A stretch of 64,000 nt of DNA, taken from NCBI RefSeq assembly GCF_958298935.1, contig NC_084942.1, positions 12,283,501 to 12,347,500 on the forward strand, given 5' to 3'. The translations under genes were made by a program, and so were the position numbers. The stretch is from Phragmites australis. Lineage: Eukaryota; Streptophyta; Magnoliopsida; Poales; Poaceae. Below the pieces are notes generated by a model. That model was not told the DNA's origin. It made no database searches and worked only from the letters and a program-made list of their open reading frames with translations. Positions 32,095 through 43,329 of the stretch are shown one piece after another; positions within the stretch are counted from its first letter, which is position 1; each line of letters opens with the position of its first letter.

Positions 32095-33065
32095 ACACAA
32101 CTATAGAGGCTTGCGCCGGTGTGAATATCGATAGTTGTGCGATGCGGGCGGACAAGAAGCGCCAATATCTACGATGTTGTTGGAGCAAGAGGTTGTCTTG
32201 CCCTAGCAAATACGGCGAGAGTTTCTTCTAAGGAGGAGACTCAAGCTTGGAGACGAAGTTTGACAGTAAGGAACACTACAAATGTATTGATAGTAGAAAA
32301 ATGGATTGGTCTAGAGGGAGTATCACAGCGTGACTTTGTGTTTGTGCACCTCTATGTCCTGTGTGTTTCCCTTTGTGTTGTATTGAGCGTTCTCCTTGTG
32401 ACCCATCCCTGCCCAGATGACCACGACCCCTTATTTATAGGGTCGTACGTACCTTAGTGTACAAGTTATCACGATATACAAATATCTAGGACCTGACCGA
32501 ATTACTAGACCTTATCCTGGATAACTACTTTTTACCCTACATAAAAGATAAATATCTACCGTGGTAACTATTATGGTGCCTGCCCCCTGAGGGGTGAGCC
32601 GGTCGCTAATTGTGGCCCGGCGCTGCTCTACCGGGGGTGTTAGGACGACTTTCATTGCACAGGGGTGTCAGGATAAGCACCACTTTCACCGGCATTAATC
32701 GCCCGTCACCTAGCATCAGGTTTATTGCAGGGGGTGTCCTTTCTTCCCTGATATTATCTCCAGAGACCTGTTGTATCTTTAGGCTTCTGAAGGCCGCACT
32801 GGCATCGGAGGGGTGGTCGAAGGGGTTCGCAGCCTCTGGGGGCCAGGCCTCCTGCTGAGAGTCCGAATGCCGAAGGTTCCGGAGGGGCTTGCTATAGCTC
32901 CGAGTTTTGGGAAGGTGACGTACGTACCGGAAAGGTGGCCCGAAGGGGCTCGCAGCCTCTGAAAGTCGGGCCTCATGCTGAGGGTCCGGAGACCGAAGGC
33001 TCTGAAGGGACTTTTGATAGCAATCTTCAACCATTGTCCTCAGGCTGGTCTATTTTTCCACAACA
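32095..33065 (-). repeat. 3' LTR of a minus-strand Tat-like gypsy derivative
   Basis: On the minus strand it starts TGTTGTGGAAAAATAGACC and has a TATA box (CTATAAATAA) near 32436, followed by a transcript-start-like region. The first 335 bases recur at 39230-39566 with about 85 to 90 percent identity by eye, which defines the LTR. A purine-rich tract on the minus strand precedes the start. The other end, given as 32095 from a TGTGACATG, is uncertain. Confidence 0.75.
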
Positions 33066-33080
33066 GTACCCCTCATTCTC
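33066..33080 (-). other. Polypurine tract of the minus-strand gypsy derivative
   Basis: The minus strand reads AGAGAATGAGGGGTAC directly before the LTR start TGTTGTGG. This is where plus-strand DNA synthesis would be primed, and it marks the LTR at 32095-33065 as the 3' one. Confidence 0.65.
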
Positions 33081-33815
33081 TGGCCCTGACGTTCGGAGGG
33101 GTGAGAGGATGTAGAGGAAAACTAGCTCCTACCTGGTATAGTAACAAGAATGCCCGAAGGCAATTCAATGTCCCTGAGAAGTTTTTCGGCGGTAACCGTG
33201 GGCGTTGATGGCGAAGCTTAAGGCTAATGGTGCATTGGTGGTGGCGACATGCCCTGGGGTTTATGCTGAGGTCGGAGGTGCAGCCGGCGTCGAAGTCGAA
33301 GACGGAGACGTATTGGTAGAGGAGGCATGCTCCAGAACCTATTGGAGTTGGTATATGCGGTATCGGGACCCGAGGCTGGAGGGGCGTCGGTGGAGGTGAT
33401 GCAATTTGGGGTCCGTGCCGAGGCCAATTTAGATTCTTCGAACTTCTTTGGTAATGGGTCTTCTTGCCATTTGAGTTTGTCAGAGTGGAGATTACGTGTG
33501 GGATCGGGGGACTCCTCACATTTTCCTATTTGAGGACCGTAGGATGGGATGTGTCACTGGTACGTTTTGACTAGATAATGTGTGGGTTCGTTTAGGGTCT
33601 TGTGCCCAAAACCTTGGCATGTGCCTAAAGGAGTCTAGGTCATTAATGTGACGATACATTCATGCGATAAAATGAGGCATTGATGTGGGGATGTTGCCAC
33701 GTGTTGGCGGAACGACCGGGATATGGCCACAGGCCCCCAGGGATTAATGGGGGATGCCATGGAGCGACACCGTGTTGATTCTGCTTCATCTCCCGGGCAT
33801 ACGTGACTGCTTGGC
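33081..33815. other. 3' internal region of the Tat-like derivative
   Basis: Non-coding or strongly decayed. Overlapping short frames on both strands (33073-33519 minus, 33205-33399 plus) show no recognisable domain. The stretch lies between the 3' LTR and the antisense frame starting at 33890. Confidence 0.4.
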
Positions 33816-33820
33816 CCAGA

Positions 33821-33827
33821 TATAAAG
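33821..33827 (+). promoter_or_regulatory. TATA box of the antisense frame
   Basis: TATAAAG lies about 65 bp before the start codon at 33890 on the strand opposite to the element's own orientation. A comparable box precedes the antisense ORF of the other Tat-like element (58711-58719). Confidence 0.45.
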
Positions 33828-33889
33828 CTGGGGCCATCCGGCTAGATTTACCACTGCCCTATGAGCGAGCACTTAACCTTGACTTGAAT

Positions 33890-34560
33890 ATGGCATCGTC
33901 TTCCTTATCATCCTCTTCGGAAATGTCGATGATCTCGACTGCTTCTACTGGGGCTAGGCCGTCTAGGTTGCTGGTGGTGGTGCCAGTGGCCGTCCTGCTT
34001 CCGTCCCTGCGGGGTGGACAGCTGCCTCCTGCTCCTGCTCAACCCCCGGTTCAGGAGACCGCGCCTGTCGAGATCATCAATATTTTCAACGACGATGAGG
34101 AGACCGATTGGAATCTCGTATGGAGGGAGAGTGATAAGGAGGAGTAGGTGTCTGCGGCGAAGTCGGCGGCTTTAGCAGCAAGGGAGGAGGCCGGGAGGAA
34201 GTGGGAGGAGGCCCCGACGGTAACTCCTTCGGTTTCTTCTTTGTCTCCAACAGCTTGGGGGTCGGCTACTGCATCAGCTTCCACGGTGGTAGGCCGCATA
34301 TGAGGTGCATATGCCGCTCCATGGGCGGCCCCTGCCGAGATCCGTAGGAGGCGAAGGTGGCCTTTGGGGGAGCTTCTGGTGAAGCGGTGGACATCCTTGT
34401 CTTGCCATTCGACTATGGCCCTGTTGCGGGCCATAGTTGTCTTTTGCCACCTTGTACTCTTTCTCCCTCTGGTTTGCTCTTTTAGGGTATGTCTCCTCCG
34501 TAGCGGCCTTTGTACGGTTGCTTCTTTGTATGCGTCTTTCGGATACACAAGTTTTTAATA
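33890..34560 (+). pseudogene. Antisense ORF of the Tat-like derivative
   Basis: A start codon at 33890 opens MASSSLSSSSEMSMI, followed by a Pro-rich stretch and the acidic end IINIFNDDEETDWNLVWRES, with a stop (TAG) at 34145. The frame then continues with AAKSAALAAREEAGRKWEEA and a Ser/Thr-rich part. I recognise no catalytic domain. Position (antisense, just inside the 3' LTR) and composition agree with the extra antisense ORFs known in Tat-lineage gypsy elements such as Grande and RIRE2. The function of those ORFs is unknown. It is shorter than the copy at 56185-58582 and lacks that copy's conserved domain. Confidence 0.5.
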
Positions 34561-34929
34561 ATATAATTTGGACCTTTGGGGGCGATTGTATCTCTTTTTG
34601 GCCAAAGTGTACGAGGATCCTTCGAACAGGTGACCGCATGTCTTTGTGCCTTCATGCTGCGCTTCTTCGTCCCCTTCTTAGGTGATGGCTGGTTTTTCGA
34701 ATGATCGAGTTACCAAGACTTCGCATAGATCATAGCCGGCTTTGTTCCTTCCTGGGGAGAGGTGGTCTCGGGAATCTGGTAGACATGTAGGATAACTAAG
34801 GAGGGCCGAGCGAAGCAGTGACGACCTCATCGTTCCCGGTCATTGCGTACTCCTCGGGTTCGGTGTTGGTAGGGCCTTCTTCCAAATTTGTTCCAAATTT
34901 TCGACCCAATGAAGTCCATCTGGAACGTT
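34561..34929. other. Internal non-coding interval of the Tat-like derivative
   Basis: No gene recognised between the antisense frame and the first 108-bp array. Confidence 0.4.
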
Positions 34930-35365
34930 TGGGGACAAGCTCCGAAGGTGGTCCACGACCCTTCGGGTTTTTAGCCATTGCCGGATCTGGAGGCAACCCG
35001 TCCAAAGCCTTACAACCGCGTGTCGAAGGTGAGGTTGAAGGCTTGACGGGATAGGTGGTCCTCAACCCCCTCGGTCCTCAGCTGCTACCCGGTTCCAGAG
35101 GTAATCCGTCCAGAGCCTAGCGACAGCGTGTCGGAGGTGACACCGAAGGCTAGATGGGAGAGGTTATCCTCATTCCCCTCGGCCCTCAACCCTCAACCGC
35201 TGTCCAGCTCCGGAGGTAATCCGTCCAGAGCCTGGCGACGACGTGTCAGAGGCAAAGCCGAAGGCTAAATGGGAGAGGTGGACCTCGACACCCTCGGCCC
35301 TTAGCTACTGCCTGGCTATGGAGGTAATCCATCCGGAGCCTGGCGACGGCATGCCAGAAGCTGCT
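34930..35365. repeat. 108-bp tandem array, block 1
   Basis: Four units marked by GTAATCCGTCCRGAGCCTGG start near 34992, 35101, 35217 and 35325. Each carries GTGTCGGAGG, GAAGCCGAAGGCTA, GGGAGAGGTGGTCCTC and CCCCTCGGCCCT. The third interval is longer by 8 bases because CCCTCAA is duplicated. The same unit recurs at 37715-38230. Confidence 0.9.
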
Positions 35366-35635
35366 GCCTCTGCAATGAACAGTTGGGGATTCTATACTAT
35401 TTCTCGTGCCACGTAGAGTGGGCTTTTACTTAATGTTAGCATAGTCTTCACAAACGACGTATGAATCGTGTCTTAGATGACACTGTAGGGTAATGATTTT
35501 ACCTTTTACCATACATATTTGAGTCACGTGGGTCATACCTCTTCCTGCGGGGAGGGAGATTTATAACCCCTCGGTCTGTTGGCTACACCTCTCAAAGGCT
35601 AGTGGGTTTGCACTCCTCCGGCACGGAGGCATTTG
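35366..35635. other. Spacer between tandem arrays
   Basis: No gene or repeat recognised. Part of the interior of the gypsy derivative. Confidence 0.4.
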
Positions 35636-36355
35636 CCTTCAAGATACCGGGGGATTTTGTCCGATAGGTTTTTTAGAACCTCTCCATCTGGCGGAGGTTT
35701 TTGGAAGACATCCCCATTTGTGGGGGTTTTTGAAGACTCTCCATCTTGCGGAGGTTTTTGCAAAGCTCTCCGTTCTGCGGAGGTTTTGTATGACTCTCCA
35801 TCTTACAGAGGTTTTGGAAGTCTCTCCGTTTTGGCAGAGGTTTTGCAAGACTCTCCGTCTTGCGGAGTCTTTAAAAGTATCCATTTTAGGGGAGGTTTTG
35901 CAAGACTCTCCGTCTTGTGGAGGTTTTGAAAGTCTCTATGTTTTTGCAGAGGTTTTGTAAGACTCTCAGTTTTTGCCGAAGGTTTTGTAGGACTCTCCGT
36001 TTTTGCCGAAAGTTTTTGTAAGTCTCTATTTTGTAAGTCTCTATTTTGTAGGACACTCAGTCTCATAGAGATTTTTGGAAGTCTCTCTGTTTTTGCCGGA
36101 GGTTTTGTAATACTCTCTGTTTTGTCGGAGGTTATGTAAGATTTTCTGTTTTTTGCTGGAGGTTTTGTAGGACTCCATTTTTACCAAAGATTTTTGTTAG
36201 TCTCTCCGTTTTTATCGAAGGTTTTGTAGGATTCTCCGTTTTTGTCAGAGGTTTTCTAAGTCTTTCCGTTTTTGCTGGAGGTTTTGTGGAAGACTCTTCG
36301 TCTGGCGGAGATTTTGTAAAACACTCCATTTTTTGCAGAGGTTTTGTATCCCCTT
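35636..36355. repeat. About 30-bp tandem array
   Basis: More than 20 imperfect copies of a unit of the kind TCTCCGTTTTTGCCGGAGGT plus TTTGTAAGAC run head to tail. Each unit contains a short palindrome (CTCCG...CGGAG), so transcripts of either strand could form serial hairpins. Frames through the array give repetitive peptides and are not evidence of a gene. Confidence 0.92.
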
Positions 36356-37400
36356 CGGCATGTATTAATGCCGAAGGCCCTGTACACTATCGGGGCTACG
36401 CAATACCTTACAGCAAACCTAGTCAATCTTGCCTTCCAGGTGACCTAGGCATACTACGCCTGTAGTGTGTAGGTTTGTCGTGCTCCTAAAGAAACGCCTC
36501 GAGGGCATCGCAACACTGTCCACCAAGGGTGTGCCCTGGTGCGTGGCATTTATACGACCGAAGCTATGCAATACCTTCCAGGAAACCTAGGCTTGATGCC
36601 TTTGCGGTGACCTAGGCATGCTGCGCTCGCGGTGTGTAAGCATGTCATGCGACGAGGATTCCTTACGACAACATTCATCAGAGCGTCCAAACTACTGAGG
36701 CTATGCAATGCCTTCCAGAACACCTTGGCATAATCTTTCTTTTAAGTGACCTAGGCATGTTGCGTTGCTACAGGTGTGTGGGCTCCACTGCCTACCAGAG
36801 CAAAGCCTACCCTCTGGAAAACCTTTTCAGGTGACCTTAGGTTTAGGAAAGCAATACTTACAGGTACGTGGGCGTGTCATGCCTCCCAAAGAAATCCTTC
36901 GGGGGCGCCGCAACTACATTATCAAGGAAGTCCCTTGGTAAGCGGCATCTACACACTATCAAGGCTATGCAACGCCTTCCAAGAAACCTAGACTTGATGC
37001 CTTCGTGGTGACCTAGGCTTGCTATGCCCGCGATGTGTAGGCATGTCGTGCAACGAGTATTCCTTGTGTCCTCAGAGCACCGCATCTCCGCCTCTAAGGA
37101 TATCCCTCAAGGCGTGACTTCGACACTACCGAGACTATGCAATGCCTTCCAGGGACACCTTATAATGTGGCGTAGCTGCATGTGTGTGGGCCTCACTGTC
37201 TACCGAGACTACGCGATATCTTCCAGGAAACCTAGGCAGTCTTGCCTTTCAGGTGACCTAGGCATGCTGCGTCTGCAATACGTGGCCTTGTCATGCCTCC
37301 CGAAGAAGTCCTTCAGGTGGCGCCGCAACACTGTTTATCCAGGTGACCTAGGCATGCTGCGTTTGCACGAATGTAGGCATTTGCATAGTTATGTACTAGT
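36356..37400. repeat. Degenerate long tandem repeat
   Basis: Blocks of CTATGCAATGCCTTCCAGGA, AAACCTAGGCTTGATGCC, GGTGACCTAGGCATGCTGCG and GTGTGTAGGCATGTC recur at least six times with irregular spacing (starts of the first block near 36393, 36556, 36702, 36965, 37135 and 37201). It lies inside the same gypsy derivative. Confidence 0.85.
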
Positions 37401-37714
37401 TAAGTTTTGCAGTCTACTGTTGGTAATAAGCAACTAATTGCAGTATAAGACATAGTTAGGTCAGACAAGTATTCATAACTCATGCCAAATGAAGATTTAA
37501 CTTAAGTTCTACTACTTACTGCTAAACAGGGACATAATCTAGATTTATCATTTCTACCTAGTGGATATCTGTTGTAAAAACTTCTAGCAGTAAGGTTGGA
37601 GACCTCCAACATGTTTTGATCTTAATGTATGAAAGATAGACCAACTAGGTAAACTATCGATAGGTAATAGTGGGTGTACCTTTGCCGGAATAAGGCCTCT
37701 ATTATGAGGCTTGA
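37401..37714. other. Spacer between tandem arrays
   Basis: AT-rich, no gene recognised. Its composition differs from the GC-rich arrays on both sides, which may mean a small insertion, unproven. Confidence 0.4.
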
Positions 37715-38235
37715 AGGCTTCAAAGCCTATGGCTAGGCTGGGAGAGGTGGTCCTCGATCCCCTCAGCCCTTAGCCACTACCCAGCTCCGGAGTAATCCGT
37801 CCGGAGCCTGGCAACGACGTGTCGAAGATGAAGCCAAAGGCTAGTCGGGAGAGGTATTCCTTGACCCCCTCGGCCCTTAGCCGTTGCCTGACTTAGGAGG
37901 TAGTCCATCCGGAGCATGCCGAAGGCGTGTCAGAGGCGAAGCCGAAAGCTAGTCGGGAGAGGTGGTCCTCGACCCCCTCGGCCCTTAGCCGTTGCCCAGC
38001 TCCAGAGGTAATACATCCGGAGCCTGGCGACAGCGTGTCAGAGGCGAAGCTGAAGGCTAGTCGGGAGAGGTGGTCCTCAACCCCCTCGGCCCTTAGTCGT
38101 TGCCTGGCTCTGGTGATGGTATGTCGGAGGCGAAGCCGAAGGCTAATCGAGAGTGGTGGTCCTCGACCCCCTCAGCCCTTAGTCGTTGCCCAGCTCCGGA
38201 GGTAATCCGTTCGGAGCTTGGCGACGGCGTTCTCC
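37715..38235. repeat. 108-bp tandem array, block 2
   Basis: Five units, starting near 37685, 37793, 37902, 38009 and 38110, are of the same family as 34930-35365. The fourth is shortened. Identity among units here looks higher than in block 1. Confidence 0.9.
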
Positions 38236-39229
38236 GACTCAGTTCTCATCACTAGGATATTGCACCGTTGGTGGTGGAGTTGGTGGCGATAGAGCGGGGT
38301 CAGGGGGCTAGGGATTTGCCCGGGAACTTGCCCTAGGCTTTCGACCCATGGTCCTTCGCCGGTTCCCTCTACGGCCAGGTGTCCTGCTTATCTTCCGAGG
38401 TATTCCTCCCAGAAGGTCATTAGGGTTCGACAGTCGTCGATGTTGTGACTGCGCCTCAGTTCGTGCAGGATGCACTTGTATGCCTCCGGGGGTACCGAAG
38501 CTTGTGGTTGATGTTGAGGTCGTTGCTGGGGGCCACGTGCCCTGGAGCCCGTGGTTTCCCCATGGCCTCCTGCCCTTTGGGGAGACCGTCAAGGTTGTCT
38601 CGTGAACCGACTTTCGGAGCCGGAGTGGCTCCGACTACGCCTCCCTGGACGAGGTGGACTTGGGGTTCCCTGCGCGCGGTTGGCGTCACAAGGGCTGCAT
38701 CAGGGACGCTGGCGGGGTCTGCACACTTCGGAGCCCTGCGTCTCCTCGAAACCCTCTTTCGCATGAGGGGCCCGAGGAGGACGCTGGGTGGATAGACTCT
38801 CCGAAGATATTAGCTCGCTCGGGGCTCCCGGGTGCTGCCGAAGGAGATACTTTGGGACAAAGCCCAGGCAAGAACACACCTGGGTTCAACCGTCCAGAAC
38901 CACTGGAAAGCGGCCTACTTGGCTGTGGCCTCAGCCGCGACTTCTCCTGGTGCGGCGAGGTCTTCGCCATGCAGAGGTTGGAAGGTCTCTGTGCCGTCTG
39001 GAGTTTTTGTACCGACCCAAGGTTCTGGGTTGGTCAAAGCCGGAGGAACACCGTCCCACACGGTAGAGGGGCTGGAGGGTGCACGCGATATGTATGGCTG
39101 AGACAGCCACGCATATGGTTTCATGGTTGCAATGGTGGATATGGCGGCTAGAGCTAGTGCTTTGGTGATTTTCTGCTGGTTTTTCTGGTGGATTCCTACC
39201 TTCTTTCACCTCGCTTCAGGTCGGTTGCA
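38236..39229 (-). other. 5' internal region of the Tat-like derivative, possible gag residue
   Basis: On the minus strand several overlapping frames (38308-38592, 38456-38764, 38686-38970) are rich in Pro, Arg and Ser, and one ends TMGRKPRASSRANP. This could be a decayed gag N terminus because it lies next to the 5' LTR piece, but no capsid block or zinc knuckle is visible. I cannot assign it. Confidence 0.35.
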
Positions 39230-39566
39230 GGGTGGTGTCCTTTCTTCCCTGATATTATTTTCGAAGACCTGCTGCATTTTTAGGCTTCAGAAGGCCGCAC
39301 AGGCACCGGAGGGGTGGCCCGAAGGGTTCCGCAGTCTCCGGGGGCCAGACCTCCTGCTGAGAGTCCAGAGGCCGAAGGCTCCAGAGGGGCTTGCTGTAGG
39401 TCTGAGTTTTAGGAAGGCCACGTACGTACCGAGAGGTGGATCGAAGGGGCTCGCAGCTTCCGGAAGTCGAGCTTCCTGTTGAGGGCCCGGAGACTGAAGG
39501 CTCTGGAAGGACCTTTGATAGCAATCTTCAACTATTGACATTAGGCTAATCTATTTTTCCCCAATA
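39230..39566 (-). repeat. Truncated 5' LTR of the Tat-like derivative
   Basis: It matches the first 335 bases (minus-strand start) of the LTR at 32095-33065, including GGTGTCCTTTCTTCCCTGAT, CCGCACWGGCAYCGGAGGGG and CTTTGATAGCAATCTTCAAC. The rest of the LTR, with the TATA box, is missing, so this element could not start its own transcript here. The terminal bases are mutated (CCCAATA for CCACAACA). Confidence 0.85.
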
Positions 39567-40010
39567 GATGTGCAAAGGCACATGCATTAGTTCAGTTAGT
39601 TGTACGTAGTTAAGTTGTGGTAGACCGTTTCCTACGGGAGACGTTTGCATGTGTACGTGTACTACCTGTAGGATGGGGTCAAAGTAGTTGGTGTATGCAC
39701 GTATGTACATGTGAATGGGCAGACCAGGTCAAGGCCATGAAGTGATTTCTGTCAGGAGAATAGGTCCTAGATAGTGGCTTACACGGCATCTGCACGTTGC
39801 ATGAGTTCAGGATTATGGCATGAGTCTCGGCTGAGTGGATTGGTCGGTTGTTATCTCTTGACTCAAGAACTTGAGTCTATATAAGAAAGAAAACGACGTG
39901 AGCTCTGTGGCCTGCGTTAACCAAGAAAAGCTTTTGCATGTGTTCGTGTTCTGCTTGTTGCCTACCTGTGTGACTCAATCGAGTACCTGTGTGTGTGTGC
40001 GTGACGTACA
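39567..40010 (+). repeat. Probable copia LTR remnant
   Basis: The stretch has a promoter-like CTATATAAGAAAG at 39876 followed by GC-mixed sequence with CTGTGTGACTC and GTGTGTGTGCGTGACG, in the manner of a short LTR with its transcription start. It may be the right part of the LTR whose start is suspected at 31953. No matching partner was found within the window. Confidence 0.35.
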
Positions 40011-40852
40011 TCAGAGAGAGAGTGATTCCCAACATGCACTGCTTGTTTGAATTCTGAAAGAAGGCAGTGTGAAATACTGAAATGCGTTTGGTTATAATTC
40101 CACTTTTGAGAATTAGAGGGTAAACAGACAAATGCTTGACTTTTGATTAAAGGTGTCAACTTTGGTGGATGTGGATTTGCTTTAGCCACTTAGAGATCAT
40201 AGTGTACCCTGCCTTTTCTGCTGTCTCATGAGGTGCCGGTGGTGATTTGCCTCTGCTTCAAGCATTGAGAGAACTGGTTGTTTCAGTAAAGATATGAAGA
40301 TCTAATTGCTCAGTATGAAGTTTTGATTATTATCTTTCTGGAACGGTGGTGAGTTTGGGTTTAGTTTGCTTGTGCAGGTATTTTTGTTACCCATTATTAG
40401 CTGCACTTTCCCTTGTATGCCTTTCCAGTATTTGTTATGCGCATGAGTGGACTCAATTATCTCTATGACAAGCAATGCTTCTTGAATGAGCAGTGCTCTC
40501 TGATCATCTGTGCTCCATATTAGTCAAACCAGGTAGGGTTGGGTGTAGAGAAGTTTCAAAGAAGCTTTGCCGTTCTTTCTGGACGATCTTTTTCTTTTTG
40601 GTCTAGCAGTTGACAAAATTGGTGACAAGTCTTCTGGAGGAAAAGTCAAGATATTTAGTGGGATTGATTATTTATCTGTTGAGTGTGCTTGACATATGTT
40701 GGTGCCATGCTCTTTTCTTGTCATAGTATCCCTCTATCCCTTTCAGTACAAAATAGTGGGTGCCAGACTAATAAATTAGAAGTACTTATTTCAATGTGGT
40801 ATTACACCATTTTCAATGTAAAAAAGAGTAATTTCATAATAATGCTTTCAGT
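40011..40852. other. Upstream flank of the CCCH gene
   Basis: AT-rich non-coding sequence. The first coding exon of the CCCH gene should be upstream of 41623, but I could not find an ATG with the expected short acidic peptide and donor site here. Promoter elements were not identified. Confidence 0.4.
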
Positions 40853-41245
40853 GTGTTGGATTCCATATGTTGATCAATGCCAAGAGCCGACTTCCCTCGT
40901 CCGTTCTTCGTGGAGATCTTTATTATCACACCTTGGTCTATTTGGAAAGCGAGAAATGATGTCATTTTTAGAAACTCGGTTGTTCCCTTTTCTATCTGGA
41001 AAGTGTCATTGTAAATGGGGTGTCTGTTCAATCCTTTAGGTTGTCTATGTCCTTAAGACCCCTGGTCTCTGCCTAGCTCTCTTCGCTCCCACCTCTTTTT
41101 TCCCCTCTCCCTTTGTATAGTCCCTCCTTTTTGTTTGTTTGTTCTTCTCTTTTGTGTTTTTATAATATATACCACAGTAGGGTTTTTTCCCTTACTGTTT
41201 CCCTAAAAAAAAGTTAAGTGCAATTTTAACTGGGGTGTTGGATTC
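40853..41245 (+). mobile_element. 5'-truncated LINE (non-LTR retrotransposon)
   Basis: One frame reads ADFPRPFFVEIFIITP and then WSIWKARNDVIFRN (about 40880-40962). This is the W-x-I-W-K-x-R-N motif found near the end of plant L1-type LINE second ORFs. It is followed by an untranslated tail ending CCCTAAAAAAAA at about 41204-41212. The 11-mer GTGTTGGATTC occurs at 40853-40863 and again at 41235-41245 and may be the target duplication, though 22 bases separate the A-tract from the second copy. Confidence 0.75.
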
Positions 41246-41622
41246 TATTCTGTACAGAACTGATGAAATAATACGAACTCCTATGACTTTGGAAATGGAT
41301 GGCTGCACACCAATATTACCACTGGAAGTGTCAATGCTGAGTTGCTTGACTTCCTTCTTCTTTACTACATGCTGATGTTGTTTTCAGCTTAATTCTTCTG
41401 AAGCTTAATCAACTTGGTTTTAATTCGAATTAGCGGATGATCAAATGTCAAGCATGTATTTGATGCTGAAGTATGGAGAGTGAATTGGACAATTCGTGTT
41501 ATCCTTACATTTTCAGATGCTTCTTGATGTCTTCAGTATCATCCATCCTAGCACGATTGCTGCCTTGTCGTTTAATGTGAATATGTAGAGCGATTGCTAA
41601 AGTTATTTCTTAATGATTGCAG

Positions 41623-41780
41623 AGGCCACGTGGCAAATGACTTTAGGAGGAGGAGAATCTATGGAACCTGGTCCCTACCCTGAGCGTATTGGAGAACCAG
41701 ACTGTAGTTATTACATGAGGACTGAACTTTGTAGATTCGGGGTGACCTGCAAGTTCAATCACCCGCCAAACAGGAAGCTG
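41623..41780 (+). CDS. CCCH gene exon with finger 1
   Basis: The acceptor ATTGCAG precedes 41623 and the donor CTG|GTAGCC follows 41780. The exon encodes EATWQMTLGGGESMEPGPYP and finger 1, CSYYMRTELCRFGVTCKFNH, which keeps C-x8-C-x5-C-x3-H. The first base pair completes a codon begun in a missing upstream exon. Reading on past 41780 gives an apparent longer frame to 42023, but that is intron. Confidence 0.85.
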
Positions 41781-42936
41781 GTAGCCTCAAACTATATCTT
41801 TAGTCTATACTGCATAGCAATTAGTTGTCACTCCAATATATTATACTTTGACTTCTGGCAGGTTACTTCTTCAGTTGCGATGCCATTGGTTTCCATTCCT
41901 CCAGACTTTTGGCCATTGTTGCTATGCATGCTTAAGTTAATGCTTCTGAAAGGGTCTCTCGAGAGCTTTAGGGATTCTTCGAATTCCATCTTTTTTTTTT
42001 CCACCATGTTTGGAAGAAACTAAATAGTTTAACTAAATTAATTAAATGGAATAGTTGCTTCCTCTGAAGTCTGATTATTTTTACTGATATCTATTTTGTT
42101 AAGGAGGTGACATACTGTAATTTGTACTTTCAATTAAATAAAGGATGGTACCTTAGTGCTGGAAGTTCGACTGATATTCAATGCTGTGTACAGATCTGAA
42201 TTAAACCTGTCTTTCCTTCCTTTCTTATTCTTACAAATGAACCTTAGGGTTATGATCCGGAATTCTAATTATTGCAGTAATTGGGCTTGAATAAGACCAT
42301 GTAATTTGATCAGTCGTCAAGTTTATGTGAAATTTGCATCATTTTCTTTAATTATGTTCACCTGAAGAATGCAAGTCGATGTTAATGGCAAGACTAGAAA
42401 ATTGACAGTCTAAAGCTAAACTTTCAAGCCTTTTTCTTTTTGAGGACTCTAGTGTCCAACCAATTGTTTATTGCAGGTTCCTTGTTAGCTTTTTTTCATT
42501 TAGAATTAGGATTCTTGTGTTATTCATTCCACTTGTTTTATCTGCTGTTAGATAGTTTTGTGTACACTCACTTAACTGGCTCACTTTGAGCATTGGGCTT
42601 GTTGCTCAAAGGATCAATACCTATAATAAAGATAATTTGTTTTTTTTATTTGATGCATCGAACCTGCCATATTTTCTATGCTCTCTGTTAAATATTTCAT
42701 ATGACAAAGTACTCTAGCTCAGGATTTCTCTACTGGTTTCTTTCAGAAGAAAAAATTGGTGATATTTCGTTTTCTTTTCATTATACTCCGATTGACAAAG
42801 CTGCCAATATTAAAATGTATGCAAGATTTGTGATAGCTTTTATTATAATGTTAAAGCCATACAATTTTTCTCCTTGTTATTTTCTGCTTGATTTTAATTG
42901 TGTCTTGACTTCAGTTGCTTTTGGTTAAAATATAAG

Positions 42937-42999
42937 GCTGCTGCTGCTGCAAGGATGAAAGGGGAATTTCCTTATAGAGTTGGTCAACCTGAGTGTCAA
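42937..42999 (+). CDS. CCCH gene exon between fingers 1 and 2
   Basis: A 63-base exon reads AAAAARMKGEFPYRVGQPEC plus Q, with an acceptor TATAAG before and donor CAA|GTGAGT after. It supplies the first Cys of finger 2. The (GCT)4GCA run at its start is a small trinucleotide repeat. Confidence 0.85.
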
Positions 43000-43329
43000 G
43001 TGAGTTTTCAATCTTTTAGCAGCTGGCTAGATCATTTTTTCTTCATTTGATTTTGTAAACCATGTGATGTATGATTGATTACAACATTAGCCAGTTTTCA
43101 TAATACAAATATTCTGATTTTCAGCGTCAATGTATGTTACTTATGATCTATTTCAGTGCATTGCCTCGATGATTGTTTGTAGCAGGCAGGCATACATTTT
43201 TGCTTGCGTGCCTTTTTTGGTCCACAGAAAGTAGCTCCAAATAATAATTGTACGAGGAGTAACCCTTCGTATCCATGTTTTCCTTACTATTGTGTTTCTT
43301 AGTAAGAGCAATCCTAGTTATTTTGACTG

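Noticed and set aside
35633..36066. Repetitive frames of 80-98 residues on both strands
   Set aside because: They come from the 30-bp tandem array, whose period is a multiple of three; no independent sign of coding.
34930..38235. CRISPR-like array
   Set aside because: Units are contiguous tandem repeats without unique spacers, and the DNA is plant nuclear.
38445..39151. Plus-strand frames of 116 and 165 residues
   Set aside because: GC-rich, overlapping frames on both strands in the interior of a decayed gypsy element; no motif.
41781..42023. Continuation of the first CCCH frame to 42023
   Set aside because: It follows a proper GT donor at 41781 and loses family homology at once, so it is intron.
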